A DNA stretch of 64,000 nt from Micromussa lordhowensis (taxonomy: Eukaryota; Cnidaria; Anthozoa; Scleractinia; Lobophylliidae). The number at the start of each line of letters is the position of its first letter. Position 1 is the stretch's first letter. Shown here piece after piece: positions 34,501 to 64,000 of this stretch. The stretch is from NCBI GenBank assembly GCA_964020085.1, contig OZ026595.1, positions 4,138,314 to 4,202,313 on the forward strand, in the 5' to 3' direction. The notes under the pieces were generated by a model, which did not search any database, had not been told where the DNA came from, and was given only the letters and a program-made list of their open reading frames with translations. The position numbers and the translations under genes are program-made.

Positions 34501-35943
34501 GGTTGACTCGTTAGTTGCAGATCATCTGCGAGAGACTCAAGCCCTACTGACAGAGTTCAATAGAGCCAAAGAACTTCTTAGTGACAAGATTTCTGCTTTG
34601 CAATTAATGTGAGTACCGGTATTTAAACGAGTCTCAAAATACTAATGAATGATTAAATTGTTTACTTTAGGTAGAGAACTGTGGATGCATTGATGTTGTA
34701 GCCAAAGAGAGTAATGAGCAATTTGGGTTGCAATGAGACGAATGTAAATTTTTGTAAATCAAAATAGATAATTCATTTAAAATGTTACTAAAATGAATTC
34801 TTTGTCAGTTAGATATTTCTTGAAGTATGTTGTGGTCATTGATATTTTCTTCCTATGGCAGCTTAATCAAGGCTTTAACCAGGCCAATTCTAACTTCCCA
34901 CCGAGGCCTAAAGGAATAAAACTAAAGAAATCACATTGTGGTTTGAAGGATGAATAAATGATCTCTTGCATTCTTTAGGCAGGTACAAAAGTCAGACCGG
35001 ATCAACTCGGATTGCTGATTTGAATAAGAATAGCAGCTATTGTTGTATGCCTTGTTCTTGAAAAGGTGCTATTCTTATTCAAATCAGCAATCCGAGTTCA
35101 TCCGGTCCGACTTTTGTACCTGCCTGATCTCTTTTGTTTTATCCCCCTAAGCCTCAGTGCTAAGTTAGAATTTTTTCGAAACTGGTCTATCGTGAATAAA
35201 ATGTATAATAATTGTGTTCTTGTTGAGTGAATGGTTCTGGGAATTATCCAGTCCTCGAAATGGATCTACATTTTATTTTGTTACCAGGCTGGAAGAGGCA
35301 GAAGAAAAATACAGAAGCCGACAGTCACGTCCAGAAGACCTGGAGTTCATTGAGCAACTCAAAAGGGCACTGGCGGAGAAAGAACTGGACATGAAGAAAC
35401 TTGTGGTGGGTGCTGACTTATACATTATCCTTGTTAGAACATTCCCTCTAGTGCAGTCATTGACTTGTAAATACTTCATGCAATTTTCAAAAGCTAAAGT
35501 TATAAGTAGCAAAAAATTATTCTGTTGAAAGTTGGTTGGTATATTTAACTTTTAAAAATTCTCCAGAGAAAAATTCATGGAATTTACCATATCTGATGGT
35601 CATAGAAAAATCATGTTGTGGGAATGCACTTTAAATTATATCTTTTTTTTTTCTTTTTTAGGATGAAAAGAGATATTTTCAATTGGAGCTGCTTAATAGA
35701 GAAACAAATTTCAACAAGGTTTTCAAAGCAACACCAACCATTGGTGTGATAAACCCTCTTCAGGCAAAAACCAAACCAGGAAAGGAAGGAATACGGCAAA
35801 GCAGTTCCCTTGTCATGAGCTCATCAAGGCTGGATCCAATTCCTAACATGCCAGTCCATGAGAAAAAACTCAATAGCAGCCGGCCGCTGCCACCTACCCC
35901 GCCCAAGGAACCGCCGCCACATAGGAAAACTACTGTCTATTAA
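22508..35943 (+). CDS. fam184a: FAM184A orthologue, long coiled-coil protein
   Basis: Twelve exons join in phase and encode 1,119 aa (human FAM184A about 1,140): 22508-23648, 24864-25045, 26911-27447, 27772-27893, 29503-29653, 30636-30848, 32202-32355, 32708-32835, 33560-33744, 34462-34608, 35288-35405, 35662-35943. The N-terminal block LKMSKKIAQLTKVIYALNTK is nearly identical to the vertebrate protein. Also diagnostic are VTIKDL-like TTIKDL in exon 2, the end of exon 9 (GQEILSVRREANSQIR), and the tail LNRETNFNKVF, TIGVINPLQ and RLDPIPNMPVH. Between these the protein is almost continuous heptad coiled coil rich in E, K, Q and L. The C-terminus is proline-rich (PLPPTPPKEPPP). Its molecular role is poorly known. 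I chose the ATG at 22508 because similarity begins after it; an in-frame ATG exists at 22343. Introns carry a 1 kb inverted-repeat element, a fold-back repeat and a cryptic ATG-rich repeat. Confidence 0.95.
26205..26860. repeat. Dispersed repeat split by a MITE
   Basis: The sequence around CACAGTGAAGGGTATGGTTT, and later GTCTAGAACAGGGTTACAAA and GGTCTAGCATAGGGTAAGGG, resembles 60695-60985 (CACTGTGAAGGGTATGGTAT, GGTCTAGTATAGGGTTAGG). In the present copy the repeat is interrupted by the MITE at 26362-26603. It lies in FAM184A intron 2 and I see no coding potential. Confidence 0.6.
26362..26603. mobile_element. GGGCCGGGTTGTTC MITE family, best copy
   Basis: GGGCCGGGTTGTTCGAAAGC with GCTAACCCAGGATTAAA faces CTAACCCTGGGTTAGCTTAA with CAACCCGGCCC. 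The element is 242 bp and non-coding, with inverted repeats of about 40 bp. It is nested inside the dispersed repeat at 26205-26860. Confidence 0.88.
28223..29271. mobile_element. 1-kb non-autonomous DNA transposon
   Basis: The left end ACATTGTGTGGTTCCAG, then CCATACCCCCACCACGGAGG, is matched in inverse at the right end by CCTCCGTGGTGGGGGTATGG, then CTGGAACTACACATTGT. The termini are about 45 bp and bear further G-rich AAATTCC-containing sub-repeats inside. I could not recognise a transposase in the 1 kb interior. It lies in FAM184A intron 4. Confidence 0.78.
29771..29833. repeat. 28-bp-arm hairpin rich in GTCTC/GAGAC
   Basis: CGTCTCATTTCTCCTGAGAC and CATCTCG face CGAGATGAG and TCTTGAGAGAAACGAGACG across a short T-rich loop. 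It is an isolated fold-back sequence in FAM184A intron 5. Confidence 0.75.
31214..31860. repeat. Cryptic repeat of CATGGCC and ATGAAAAT words
   Basis: Over about 650 bp the words TCATGGCCATGAAA, CATGGGCCATGAA, CCATTAAAAT and TTTTCATG recur in both orientations with no fixed period. Many junctions are self-complementary. It lies in FAM184A intron 6 and has no coding potential. Confidence 0.65.
34979..35124. repeat. Fold-back element with 58-bp arms
   Basis: GGCAGGTACAAAAGTCAGAC at the left end faces GTCCGACTTTTGTACCTGCC at the right. The arms continue inward through GATTGCTGATTTGAATAAGA with few mismatches and leave a loop of about 30 nt. It lies in FAM184A intron 10, 160 bp before exon 11. 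Confidence 0.88.
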
Positions 35944-35977
35944 AATGTTTTGTACTGACTCCATAACTTAACATGTA

Positions 35978-35983
35978 AATAAA
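35978..35983 (+). promoter_or_regulatory. Polyadenylation signal of FAM184A
   Basis: A canonical AATAAA lies 35 bp after the stop codon, the first one on the plus strand. A very short 3' untranslated region would result; later signals cannot be excluded. Confidence 0.55.
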
Positions 35984-36916
35984 ATAATTATCCATTTTTA
36001 AAAACTCTGATCTTAACAAATACTTGTTAGAGGTAAGTATGGTTGGTACCTTAGTAGATTTTGAGAACAGTACGATCATTTTCTTATAGCTCTCATGAAC
36101 TGTGAGCACTTTTTGTTTATTTTAAGTTTGTATTGGTACATGTATCTTTTACAGAAGTTCAGTACATGCTAGTGACGTTTATGGTGGTATTGAAAATATC
36201 GCTTGTCCTGCAGTGTCTTGTTTTTTTTTTTAATTTATCTAGCTATCAAGGTGACCAATCCTTTGACAAAGCTTGTTTTTTATGAAACTTGAGAGGCACT
36301 TTGTACAAAGAAACTATTTTAGACATAATTATCATGCAAGTGAATTTTGCATTAGATGTACATATATAATCCTCTCCATTATCTAGCCATACACGTAAAG
36401 CCGCACAAGGTTTTGTACAGTGTACAGAAAACAGATTGTAAACAGTCATTCATCTTGCTGTTTATGTATGGCACTGTTGTATCATAGTCGTGTGATAACC
36501 TTACATGTTAAAAAGTTAAAAATTAAAAAGTTGTTTTGAGGAAATAGTGTAAGTGCAAGAGACATACATGCATAAACATAATTGGTTAGTTTTGGGACCA
36601 TGCAGGGGAATCCATCCCAAAAGAAAGTCTTTGGTAAATCTTAGGTGGAGGTCATTTTAAAAGGAAAACTACAGTGACAATTCCACAGGGATGGTAGTGG
36701 TGTTGAAAGAAACAAAATTGGAGAATAATGGATACCTTTTGGAACAACAAAATCCAACAGTGTCTATAATTATTTCTCCAACTCATTAATAATTCATCAA
36801 GCTAAAACAAAGAAAATCACAACCGTGAAGGAGGTTTTGATACCCGGTCTTAATTAGCATAGATTTTGACAATTTTACCTCTTGACTTTCTCCTTAGTTT
36901 TTGCTTCGATTGAGAA
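35984..36916. other. FAM184A 3' flank
   Basis: AT-rich sequence. It may contain extended 3' untranslated sequence if the first polyadenylation signal is skipped. No gene or repeat is recognised. Confidence 0.4.
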
Positions 36917-37062
36917 GATATATCAAACACTCGAGACAGTGTTTCATCGGCTATCCAAACACCAAGTTTCGTCAAAAATACTCCGCTGCACGTCGTATTT
37001 TCAACTCTCTTCTCGGTGTTTGGATATCCCGATGAAACACTGTCGCTCGTGTTTGATATATT
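36917..37062. mobile_element. Palindromic MITE with 47-bp termini
   Basis: GATATATCAAACACTCGAGA through GCTATCCAAACACC faces GGTGTTTGGATATCCCGATG through CGTGTTTGATATAT. The core of about 50 bp is unique. The pattern suggests a small fold-back MITE; no target duplication was assigned. Confidence 0.8.
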
Positions 37063-37258
37063 ACTTATCAACTGCGTTTGGTGTGGAAAAATGAATGGTG
37101 TACAGGCCATGATTTGAATACAGGGAGGGAGGGTATGATCACAGGTTAGTATGCACTCTCATTCTTTGCACCCCCAAAAATAAGAGTACTAATATAATTT
37201 CAAGGCGCGATTTCTGCTGCTCTCATGTCCAGTCTCCTTGAACAACTGGTAATCGGGC

Positions 37259-37337
37259 CTACCTCATTCTCAGGGCTCTTCCCTTTGAAATTGGGAGGGG
37301 CAAAATGCAAATGGAGAAGCCCTGGCAACAAGGTTGA
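37259..37337. repeat. Short inverted repeat with GGGCTCTTCCC core
   Basis: ACCTCATTCTCAGGGCTCTT faces GAAGCCCTGGCAACAAGGTT around about 40 bp. CTCTGGGAACGAGATTG in FAM184A intron 2 (near 25466) looks like a relative of the right end. Confidence 0.5.
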
Positions 37338-38096
37338 AATTATATTAGAATTATTATTTTGGGGATGCAAGGGACATTGTGTTTCAATGTTTGGTAGCTT
37401 TGATTGTGACTTTTACAATATCTAATCTAAACACCTCAAAGCAAGTTAAAATATATATTTGCATAGAAAACTTGGATATTCAGGGCCATGCGGTTCCACT
37501 GGCATGAATTTGAAGTAGAATGGCTCTGGGAATTATCCAGTCCTCGAATGGACTTACTTACTTTTGAACTTACTTACTCAGTCTGTACAGGTTACATTAC
37601 AATGTTGAAAATCATTTAAAACGTTCACAAACCTTAAGCATGAGCCTCACATGAAATACATTAATTTTAGCCTTACAAAAAAGCCCTTCCCCATTTCGGA
37701 ATGATCCCAGCCTCTTGATGGGGTGATTTACCCTAAATTGTACCCTTGAAGCCTTTTGATTAAAGGCCTGTGAGGGTGAGGGTGGGGGATGGCTTGTTAT
37801 CTGCTCACAACCCAACAATTGTGCCTCACAATGGGTTATTGACCAAAAGTATGAGGACAAAATGACTAAATATTGGCCGAAATCTTTCATAGTCTTTACG
37901 GAATGCCTGAGACAATCAAGATGAGTCTAATCCTGCACGTTAATTGATTACTCAACAGCCAGAATGGGACTATCTTTGTTTGGCAATCTTGCCTGCAGAG
38001 GTCCCACTCAAGGAGCTAGCTAGCCAGATGATTACCTCTTACTGTAACTGTGAGTGAGGGCCATACTGGGGAACATTGACATGTTGCAGTATACAC

Positions 38097-38684
38097 TATA
38101 GAGTGTGTGCGGGTGACGTCATCAAATTCTCAAATCCAAAACTAAAGAACCACTAAATGTTTTATCCTCATCAGGCTCAAGAGGTTCCAAATTTAGCTCT
38201 GTTTACAACTTTCCAGCTCAATAGCATCCTTCGTTTGGAAACCATAACATTTTGAATTTCGAAGTTATGGCGGTGCGTGACATAATGCGAAGCTCGCTTT
38301 TGTCGAAACATATACACTTATCTCGTGATTTTCGTCCATTTTAGGAGTTTAAGTATCAGGAAAAGTGTTTTTGTAAATATGTTTTGGTTCGGTTTAGATA
38401 ATCAGTTGACTAGAGAGCCAAAGTAAGTTCCAGATGTTTACACTATTTACTGGCCGCCATGTTGGAGGAGTAAAGAGGTCCTCCAACATGGCGGCTCCAT
38501 ACTACGCTCTGTAATTTTCTGCGGAACATTTCGACGAATATCTCAGCTTTGGGACAACGCACACAGCTTAAACTTGGAGAACTGTCTTCTTTATTTATCG
38601 TCTACAATATCACAATTTTTTGACTTTGTCCGTTGCATAGTTTTTATTTTATTTTTTATTGCGTGACAGCCGCACACACTCTAT
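38097..38684. mobile_element. MITE with TATAGAGTGTGTGCGG termini
   Basis: TATAGAGTGTGTGCGGGTGA at the left faces TGACAGCCGCACACACTCTA at the right, enclosing 588 bp. Near the middle a perfect hairpin pairs GGCCGCCATGTTGGAGGA with TCCTCCAACATGGCGGCTC (38451-38503); each arm carries an AACATGGCGGC word resembling a YY1 site. No open frame is seen. Confidence 0.72.
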
Positions 38685-38833
38685 ACACAGACCTTGCTGT
38701 GCTCGGCCCATACAACTGAGGGCTAATATTCCCCAGTACAGCTCCATCAAGCAAGGTTAGTAGTTTATCACAAGGCACCAGAAAACAAAAAATACACAAC
38801 TTACGACACGTATGAAAAAGACCAACCACAAAG

Positions 38834-39932
38834 AGCTAATCAGAATGCTCAGATTTACCTCCAGACTACCTTGCCAAATAATAAAGGTCTCCATTTCACT
38901 GAGGGAACCAAAGGGATTAGAACAGAGCCAATTAGAATGCTCAGATTTATCTTGAGACTACCTTGCCGAATAATAAAGGTCTCTATTGCATTGAGGGAAC
39001 AAAAGGAATTAGAACAGAGCCAATCAGAATGCTCAGACCTGCCTTAAGACTACCTCGCCAAATAATAAAGGTCTACATTCCACTGAGAGAACCAAAGGGA
39101 TTAGAACAGAGCCAATTGGAATGCTCAGATTTACCTTGCCAAAATATAATAATAAAGGTCTCCATTTCACTGAGGGAACCAAAAGGATTAGAACAGCCAA
39201 TTAGAATGCTCAGATTTACCTTGAGACTACCTTGCCAAATAATAAAGGTCTATTAAAGGTCTATTGCATTGAGGAAACCAAAGGGATTAGAACAGAGCCA
39301 ATCAGAATGCTCAGACTTGCCTCAAGACTACCTCGCCAAATAATGAAGGTTTCTATTGCACTGTGGGGACCAAAGGGATAAGAAAAGAGCCAATCAGAAT
39401 GCTCAGATTTACCTCAAGACTACCTTGCCAAATAATAAAGGTCTCTCTTGCACTGTGGGAACCAAAGGGATAAGAAAAGAGCCAATCAGAATGCTCAGAT
39501 TTACCGCAAGACTGCCTTGCCAAATAAAGGTCTCTATTGCACTGAGGGAACCAAAGGGATTAGAACAGAGCCAATCAGAATGCTCAGACTTGCCTCAAGA
39601 CTACCTCGCCAAATAATAAAGGTCTCTATTGCACTGTGGGAACCAAAGGGATAAGAAAAGAGCCAATCAGAATGCTCAGATTTACCGCAAGACTGCCTTG
39701 CCAAATAAAGGTCTCTATTGCACTGAGGGAACCAAAGGGATAGAACAGAGCCAATCAGAATGCTCAGACTTGCCTCAAGACTACTTCGCCAAATAATAAA
39801 GGTCTCTATTGCACTGTGGGAACCAAAGGGATAAGAAAAGAGCATATCAGAATGCTCAGATTTACCTTGAGACTACCTTGCCAAATAATAAAGGTCTCTA
39901 TTGCACTGAGGGAACCAAAGGGATTAGAACAC
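38834..39932. repeat. Tandem array, about 12 units of 88-103 bp
   Basis: The anchor ATAAAGGTCT recurs near 38880, 38972, 39064, 39153, 39241, 39344, 39436, 39525, 39617, 39705, 39797 and 39889. Each unit carries GGAACCAAAGGGAT(T)AGAA and most carry AGCCAATCAGAATGCTCAG, which contains a CCAAT box. From about 39525 the units alternate between two types (GAGGGAACC with GATTAGAACAG, and GTGGGAACC with GATAAGAAAAG), giving a higher-order dimer of about 180 bp. The array lies between FAM184A and the AT-hook gene and is non-coding. Confidence 0.93.
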
Positions 39933-39970
39933 TAGTCGTCAGCACACTTCGAATTCCTCAATGAATAAGG

Positions 39971-39976
39971 TTTATT
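39971..39976 (-). promoter_or_regulatory. Possible polyadenylation signal of the AT-hook gene
   Basis: TTTATT on the plus strand is AATAAA on the minus strand, about 530 bp after the stop codon of the AT-hook gene and just outside the tandem array. Confidence 0.4.
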
Positions 39977-40502
39977 AGTAAAGCTTTACAAGTAAGCTAC
40001 GTCATGTGACGAATAAATGGAAAATGTTAACGGCTAATCCTTTGAGTAGGCTCACTTTAGAAGAAGTGCCAACTCCTATCTTCTCGTAGATTTTAAACGT
40101 TCTTCAAAAAAAATAGAAATTTCACACTAAAATCAAACAAATTACACGTTTAGTTGAGAATGCCCACTGTTAACTTAACTCTTTGAAATAGTAGCCACAA
40201 GTAAGTATAAAAAATGCAGGCATGGAGAGTAGAGTCTCCTCCAATATGGTACAAAATAAAAGTTTTAAATCTAAAACATGAACTACTGTAGGTAGACAAA
40301 CGTTGGGAAGAACTGCTATTTGATCGTAAACATAACCAAAATGGCAGGTGTTACACACAAACAATGACACAAAGAAACCAAGCTTGCCCCAGTATGCATA
40401 TAAGACTTACGCTTTTCCTAGCGTTCTAAGTTTTATCGTACGTATTTTTGCAAGTCGTATATGATACAAAAGATAAACCCGCTTTGAATGTTTGGTGTTG
40501 TC

Positions 40503-40988
40503 TCAAGCAACCTCCAAGGCTGCGCCATTTTGCTCCGAGGCCGTTAGTCCAATGTTCTTCGAGGCCTTTTTTGTCGGCGATCTTTTTCTCTCGGGCAGTT
40601 CAGCTGTCTTCTGTAGCTTGATTCCAGCCCTTTGGTTTGCCACACGAGTGCTCGTTCTCTCCGGTCTAGATCTCTCCTTCTTTTCAGTCTTCGCCTTTTT
40701 CACCGCTGGTTCACTGCTTTCCGTCTTCTTTGGTCTTCCGCGAGATTTCTTGGCAGGTTCTTCCGCGTTTGCTTTCTCCTCTGCTGGTGTTTGTTGGGCT
40801 GAGTCTTCGACGCCATGTGCTTTCTCTTCCTCAATGACCTCGGGTTGCAAAGCTGTTTCTTCGCTCGCACTGCTTTCTTCCGTTTCTTCCGCACTAGGTT
40901 GACAAGCTTCTTCAGCTGGTGGTTTCTCCTCGGCCATGCTTGCTTGCTTTCCCTTCTTTCCTCGCTCTTTCGTGGATTTATTAACCAT
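40503..40988 (-). CDS. Small AT-hook protein, HMGA-like
   Basis: This single open frame of 161 aa starts at the ATG at 40988 (MVNKSTKERG); the same frame stays open upstream to an ATG at 41030. The first 75 residues are acidic and low in complexity (E, A, P, S). Then follows one AT-hook core, KKSRGRPKK, at about residues 80-88, and a basic tail with PERKRSPTKKASK. A single AT-hook between acidic and basic stretches is typical of minor-groove DNA-binding chromatin proteins such as HMGA, but I recognise no orthologue. It appears intronless. The long open frame with biased composition supports a real gene; a retrocopy of a spliced gene is possible. It is convergent with FAM184A and co-directional with CDC23. 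Confidence 0.68.
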   Translation of the reverse strand: MVNKSTKERGKKGKQASMAEEKPPAEEACQPSAEETEESSASEETALQPEVIEEEKAHGVEDSAQQTPAEEKANAEEPAKKSRGRPKKTESSEPAVKKAKTEKKERSRPERTSTRVANQRAGIKLQKTAELPERKRSPTKKASKNIGLTASEQNGAALEVA

Positions 40989-43884
40989 GCTGAAGAACTT
41001 GACAATACTACCTATCGACAAAGCCAACACTTACTGCAGACAGACAGGATGCACTAAGGTTCGGTGAAAACCACTATAACCGGTTTTTTCCAGTTTCTTT
41101 GACAGGAAATCGATTTCACAAATTGAGCCCCTTGGCCATGTGATTGACAGGCACAAAAGTCGTTCGTGCGAAAAGAGACTACTGAAACAAGCAGGCGGAC
41201 GTGAAACGCAGATGTTTTTTTGAAAATGCTATTATGTCCAATATTCGTGGGCTGTTCCTCTTAACGCTGTCTGTAAAAACCAACAAACACTGCAATCTTT
41301 ACTGATCCATGTCATGTCTGCTGCTGCATGAAAGTGCGGGGTTTCCCCAGCCACGCGAAAGTGTCATATAAGCTCCATCGAAGTGTCCTGTATACATCAA
41401 ACAACTTTCTATAAGCCCCTGTGTGAGACAAGCAGAATACAAGCGGTATATTGTCTCTTCGCCGCAGGCGAAAGCAAATATTGACCAGTGCTACTTTGAA
41501 ACCTTTTTTGTGAAAGGAGAAACTCAATTTATGATCAGTTACATAACAAGATGATCAACTTGGTGAAAGTAATCTATATTTGTTTTGAGTGCTTTGTAGT
41601 GAAGAGCCAAACAGTGACCGAAGAGCTGCATTAACATGATATGGGCATTCTACTTTCCTGTTATCTTATTAATCAACTGTTAATGTACTTAATATCTCCC
41701 ATGTATTTTTTTGTGAGCCAACTGAATGAAGATTATTGTTACCGTTATAAAATTGTTGTTATTGTTATAATTGTTATGCTTTTGTGTGGTATGGGGTGTA
41801 GTGAAGATGTTGTTCTATGAATCTCTAGGAGAATATTTCCAGGATACACCAAATCTCTTCTTGCTGTTTATTTTCATCGCCAACTACATTGACACCATCT
41901 ATGGCGCTAACATTGCAATTTGTAACTGCAAAAGGTTCATGCATGCATTGTTATCAGGACCGTATTGCCAGCACTCCCCTCCCCTCTGCCCCCATAACCC
42001 ACCTACGGTACCAGGTAAACAGCAAGACTTTACCTCCACTAACAACCACCTCTCTATAACAGCCACTTTCTTGGTCCCAACAGACAGTCTATATACTCAC
42101 TTTTATTTGAACCTCTTGACAACGGCACCAGTCACTAAAACTCATCCCAACTGCCATACGGGGGGACCTTCAGATCCGACTACTGAAGGTCCCTAATAAC
42201 CTCTTGACAACAGCCAGTTAGACAATGACTGTGGAACAGTGTATCTACAAAACCTCATTTGCTATTGTTAAAGGTCACAAATTAACTTGACCTGTACCGT
42301 GCATCATTGGCCTGTGTTTCTGTTATGTGTTTGTTTCACTGATGCATTTTGATTTATATATGCTAAGTACTATGATGAAAATGCAATCTTTCCTATCTTG
42401 GCCATTTTAAAACAGAAACAAGTAGTCTGTGTGAGAAGAAAAAAGCTGTTTAGTATTTTCAAATCTAGTTTTTGTTCCAGAGATATTCAAGTTTTTAAAA
42501 TATACAAATTAGCCAAGTGATGACAGCTACACTCAACCAAATTGTGATCAAATATGAAGAAAGATATCTCAGCCAATTTGTATCAGTAATGTTTGATTCT
42601 ACATGTATACAGTAAGATTCTACTAAATGTGCTCCACAATACGAGCTTAACAGTTGGGTTACCATGGCAACATACTGCATTCCAGACCCCCAATGTTAAA
42701 GGCTTTTCTGGCCACCTTTGGTGTTCCATTTTGATATTATTTTGCTAATGGTGCCTCATATGCATAATCCAGCCAGCATATAAATATGTTAGCTTGAGTT
42801 CGTTGCCTTGTTTAATGTTTTTCAAGCTGAAAATCACTAACATATTGAAATCAAGTGGGTGGGGACTGGAAAAGAGTGAGTTGCCATGAGAACATAATTT
42901 TTAATGACTGTAGGTGTGTTGCCTGTAGAACTATTAGCCTACCAAGTTTCAATGGTCTGTGCTGCAAATTGACCGATATAGCTCTATTTTTATATTCTTG
43001 ATATAATAAATTATTTGGTTGAGTGTATGGCACAATCAGTCATCACATTTGCATATTTTACACATTTTGCAAACTTCAATATCTCTGGAACTAATGCAGA
43101 TATTTGCAAATGGCAAAACGGCATTGTTACTCTTTCATGGAATTCTTCTTCTTTGATATACCTAAAAATCAAGGGGTAGAAATTTGACCACAATACCACT
43201 TTAAATAAGCCTTTGTTGAAAAAAATGTGTGGCACCCCCCTCCCAAAAAGGTGTCGTATTCTTTAACTCCCCTACCTCTCCATAATGACCAGTCTTCTCT
43301 ATAACAGCCACTTAACCCTGTCCCCAAAGCGGCCCTAGTTTTCTGTTTTCAGTGGCAATTGCAATCACATGACATCTGTAATAGGGTCTTTTCAGAACTG
43401 TTTTTAAAGCCCCAGTGGTTTACTTCTTGCTTAATCTTGCCTGGAGCTAATTCTCCTTACTGGTGTTAATACATTTTATGCACATGCACGAACATTATTT
43501 TTTTCTCTCCAGATGATGTGTGGATCAGTCTAGCATTTTCATTGACTGCATAGTTGACTTAGCTGTGATATAAATCTTAAGAGGAAATACAGCTCTGATC
43601 AGAGACTGTTCTGCAGCTTCAAACACCACATCCTGGTATATATAAGTCTCGTACTTCAAAAGAACTCAGCTGCAAATTATTCCAGCCATGTCTCTTCAGG
43701 CATTTGATTCATCCCCATCTCCAGATACTACATGGATCTCTGTAGAGTTGTCTGCTCAGAACATGGAATTTTGCAGGTCGAATCTGAGATGTCTGCCAAG
43801 CGGGAGAAGAAATGAGTGCATACAGAAAGCTAGCTATGTCTGCTGTAAATTGTATCAGAAGTTGATAGTTTTACAAGCTATCAA
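40989..43884. other. Intergenic DNA between the AT-hook gene and CDC23
   Basis: It holds the AT-hook gene upstream region and the CDC23 3' flank. An open frame at 41771-42196 has no recognisable domain and ends in repeat-like DNA (ATAACAGCCACTTTCTTGG). A short hairpin pairs GGGACCTTCAG at 42163 with CTGAAGGTCCC at 42183. No other feature is supported. Confidence 0.45.
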
Positions 43885-63718
<19,834 letters not shown>

Positions 63719-63726
63719 CTTGTTTT

Positions 63727-64000
63727 CAAAAACCCGCGCTCAGAACAACGGCCGGAGACTAAGACGAGTTCCAATATTTTTTCTTTCTCCTTTCGTTCGA
63801 TTTCCTTCCTCCCACTTTCTCTGTTTATTTGTTGAAGCTGCTGATTTATCACTTGATATGCTCCTGCCCTGGCCATATTCCACAACCTGTGTTTAGTTGC
63901 AAGGTGAGCAGGGTTAATTCGCGAATACTGACAACCAGGCAACGTAGAAACCAGGAAAACGAAGGGGAACATTTGATATTCTTGTCATGCAATTTTCCCC
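63727..64000. other. CDC23 upstream region
   Basis: This holds the CDC23 5' untranslated region and promoter. A minus-strand open frame (MARAGAYQVINQQLQQINRE) spans it, but I do not recognise it, and it could be chance or an upstream exon. The window ends here. Confidence 0.4.

Noticed and set aside
38963..39845. Repetitive open frames in the tandem array
   Set aside because: They arise from a non-coding unit of about 92 bp. The frame shifts between units because 92 is not divisible by three, and no frame spans the array.
41771..42196. 141-codon frame with a hydrophobic start
   Set aside because: The second half is repeat-like DNA shared with the 43.2 kb region. There is no family similarity, and one predicted hydrophobic stretch alone is not enough.

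Overview
This window is nuclear DNA from an animal, most likely an anthozoan cnidarian and probably a stony coral. That assignment is inference. It rests on AT-rich DNA, short phase-consistent exons separated by GT-AG introns, clear orthologues of three conserved animal genes, and a dense load of tRNA-derived SINEs, MITEs, and Penelope-like, L1/Tx1-like and BEL/Pao retroelements. There are no bacterial operons, CRISPR arrays or intact tRNA/rRNA genes.

Layout from left to right. (1) 1-4.1 kb: two SINEs and the 5' part of a minus-strand gasdermin-like gene, whose first intron carries a long (GTGGC)n microsatellite. (2) 4.3-9.6 kb: no gene; a chain of MITEs and simple or palindromic repeats. (3) 9,603-22,293, minus: a complete 17-exon gene for the dynein-2 intermediate chain WDR34/DYNC2I2 (501 aa), with one intron that looks U12-type (AT-AG). 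(4) 22,508-35,943, plus: a complete 12-exon FAM184A orthologue (1,119 aa coiled coil), head-to-head with WDR34 across 214 bp. (5) 36-43.9 kb: MITEs, a 1.1 kb tandem array of about 92-bp units, and a small single-exon gene for an acidic/basic AT-hook protein. (6) 43,885-63,718, minus: a complete 15-exon CDC23/APC8 gene (576 aa). Its 7.6 kb intron 9 holds a BEL/Pao LTR retrotransposon in antisense, with identical 271-bp LTRs and a 5-bp target duplication. (7) The last 0.3 kb is the CDC23 upstream region.

Functionally, WDR34 is a ciliary retrograde-transport dynein subunit. FAM184A is a little-studied coiled-coil protein, and sharing a promoter region with WDR34 hints at co-expression. CDC23 is a TPR scaffold subunit of the anaphase-promoting complex. 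The gasdermin-like protein would be a pore-forming cell-death effector. The AT-hook protein is a probable chromatin factor. Nothing links these genes into one pathway. I built the exon models by hand from splice sites, reading phase and remembered family sequences; no database search was run.
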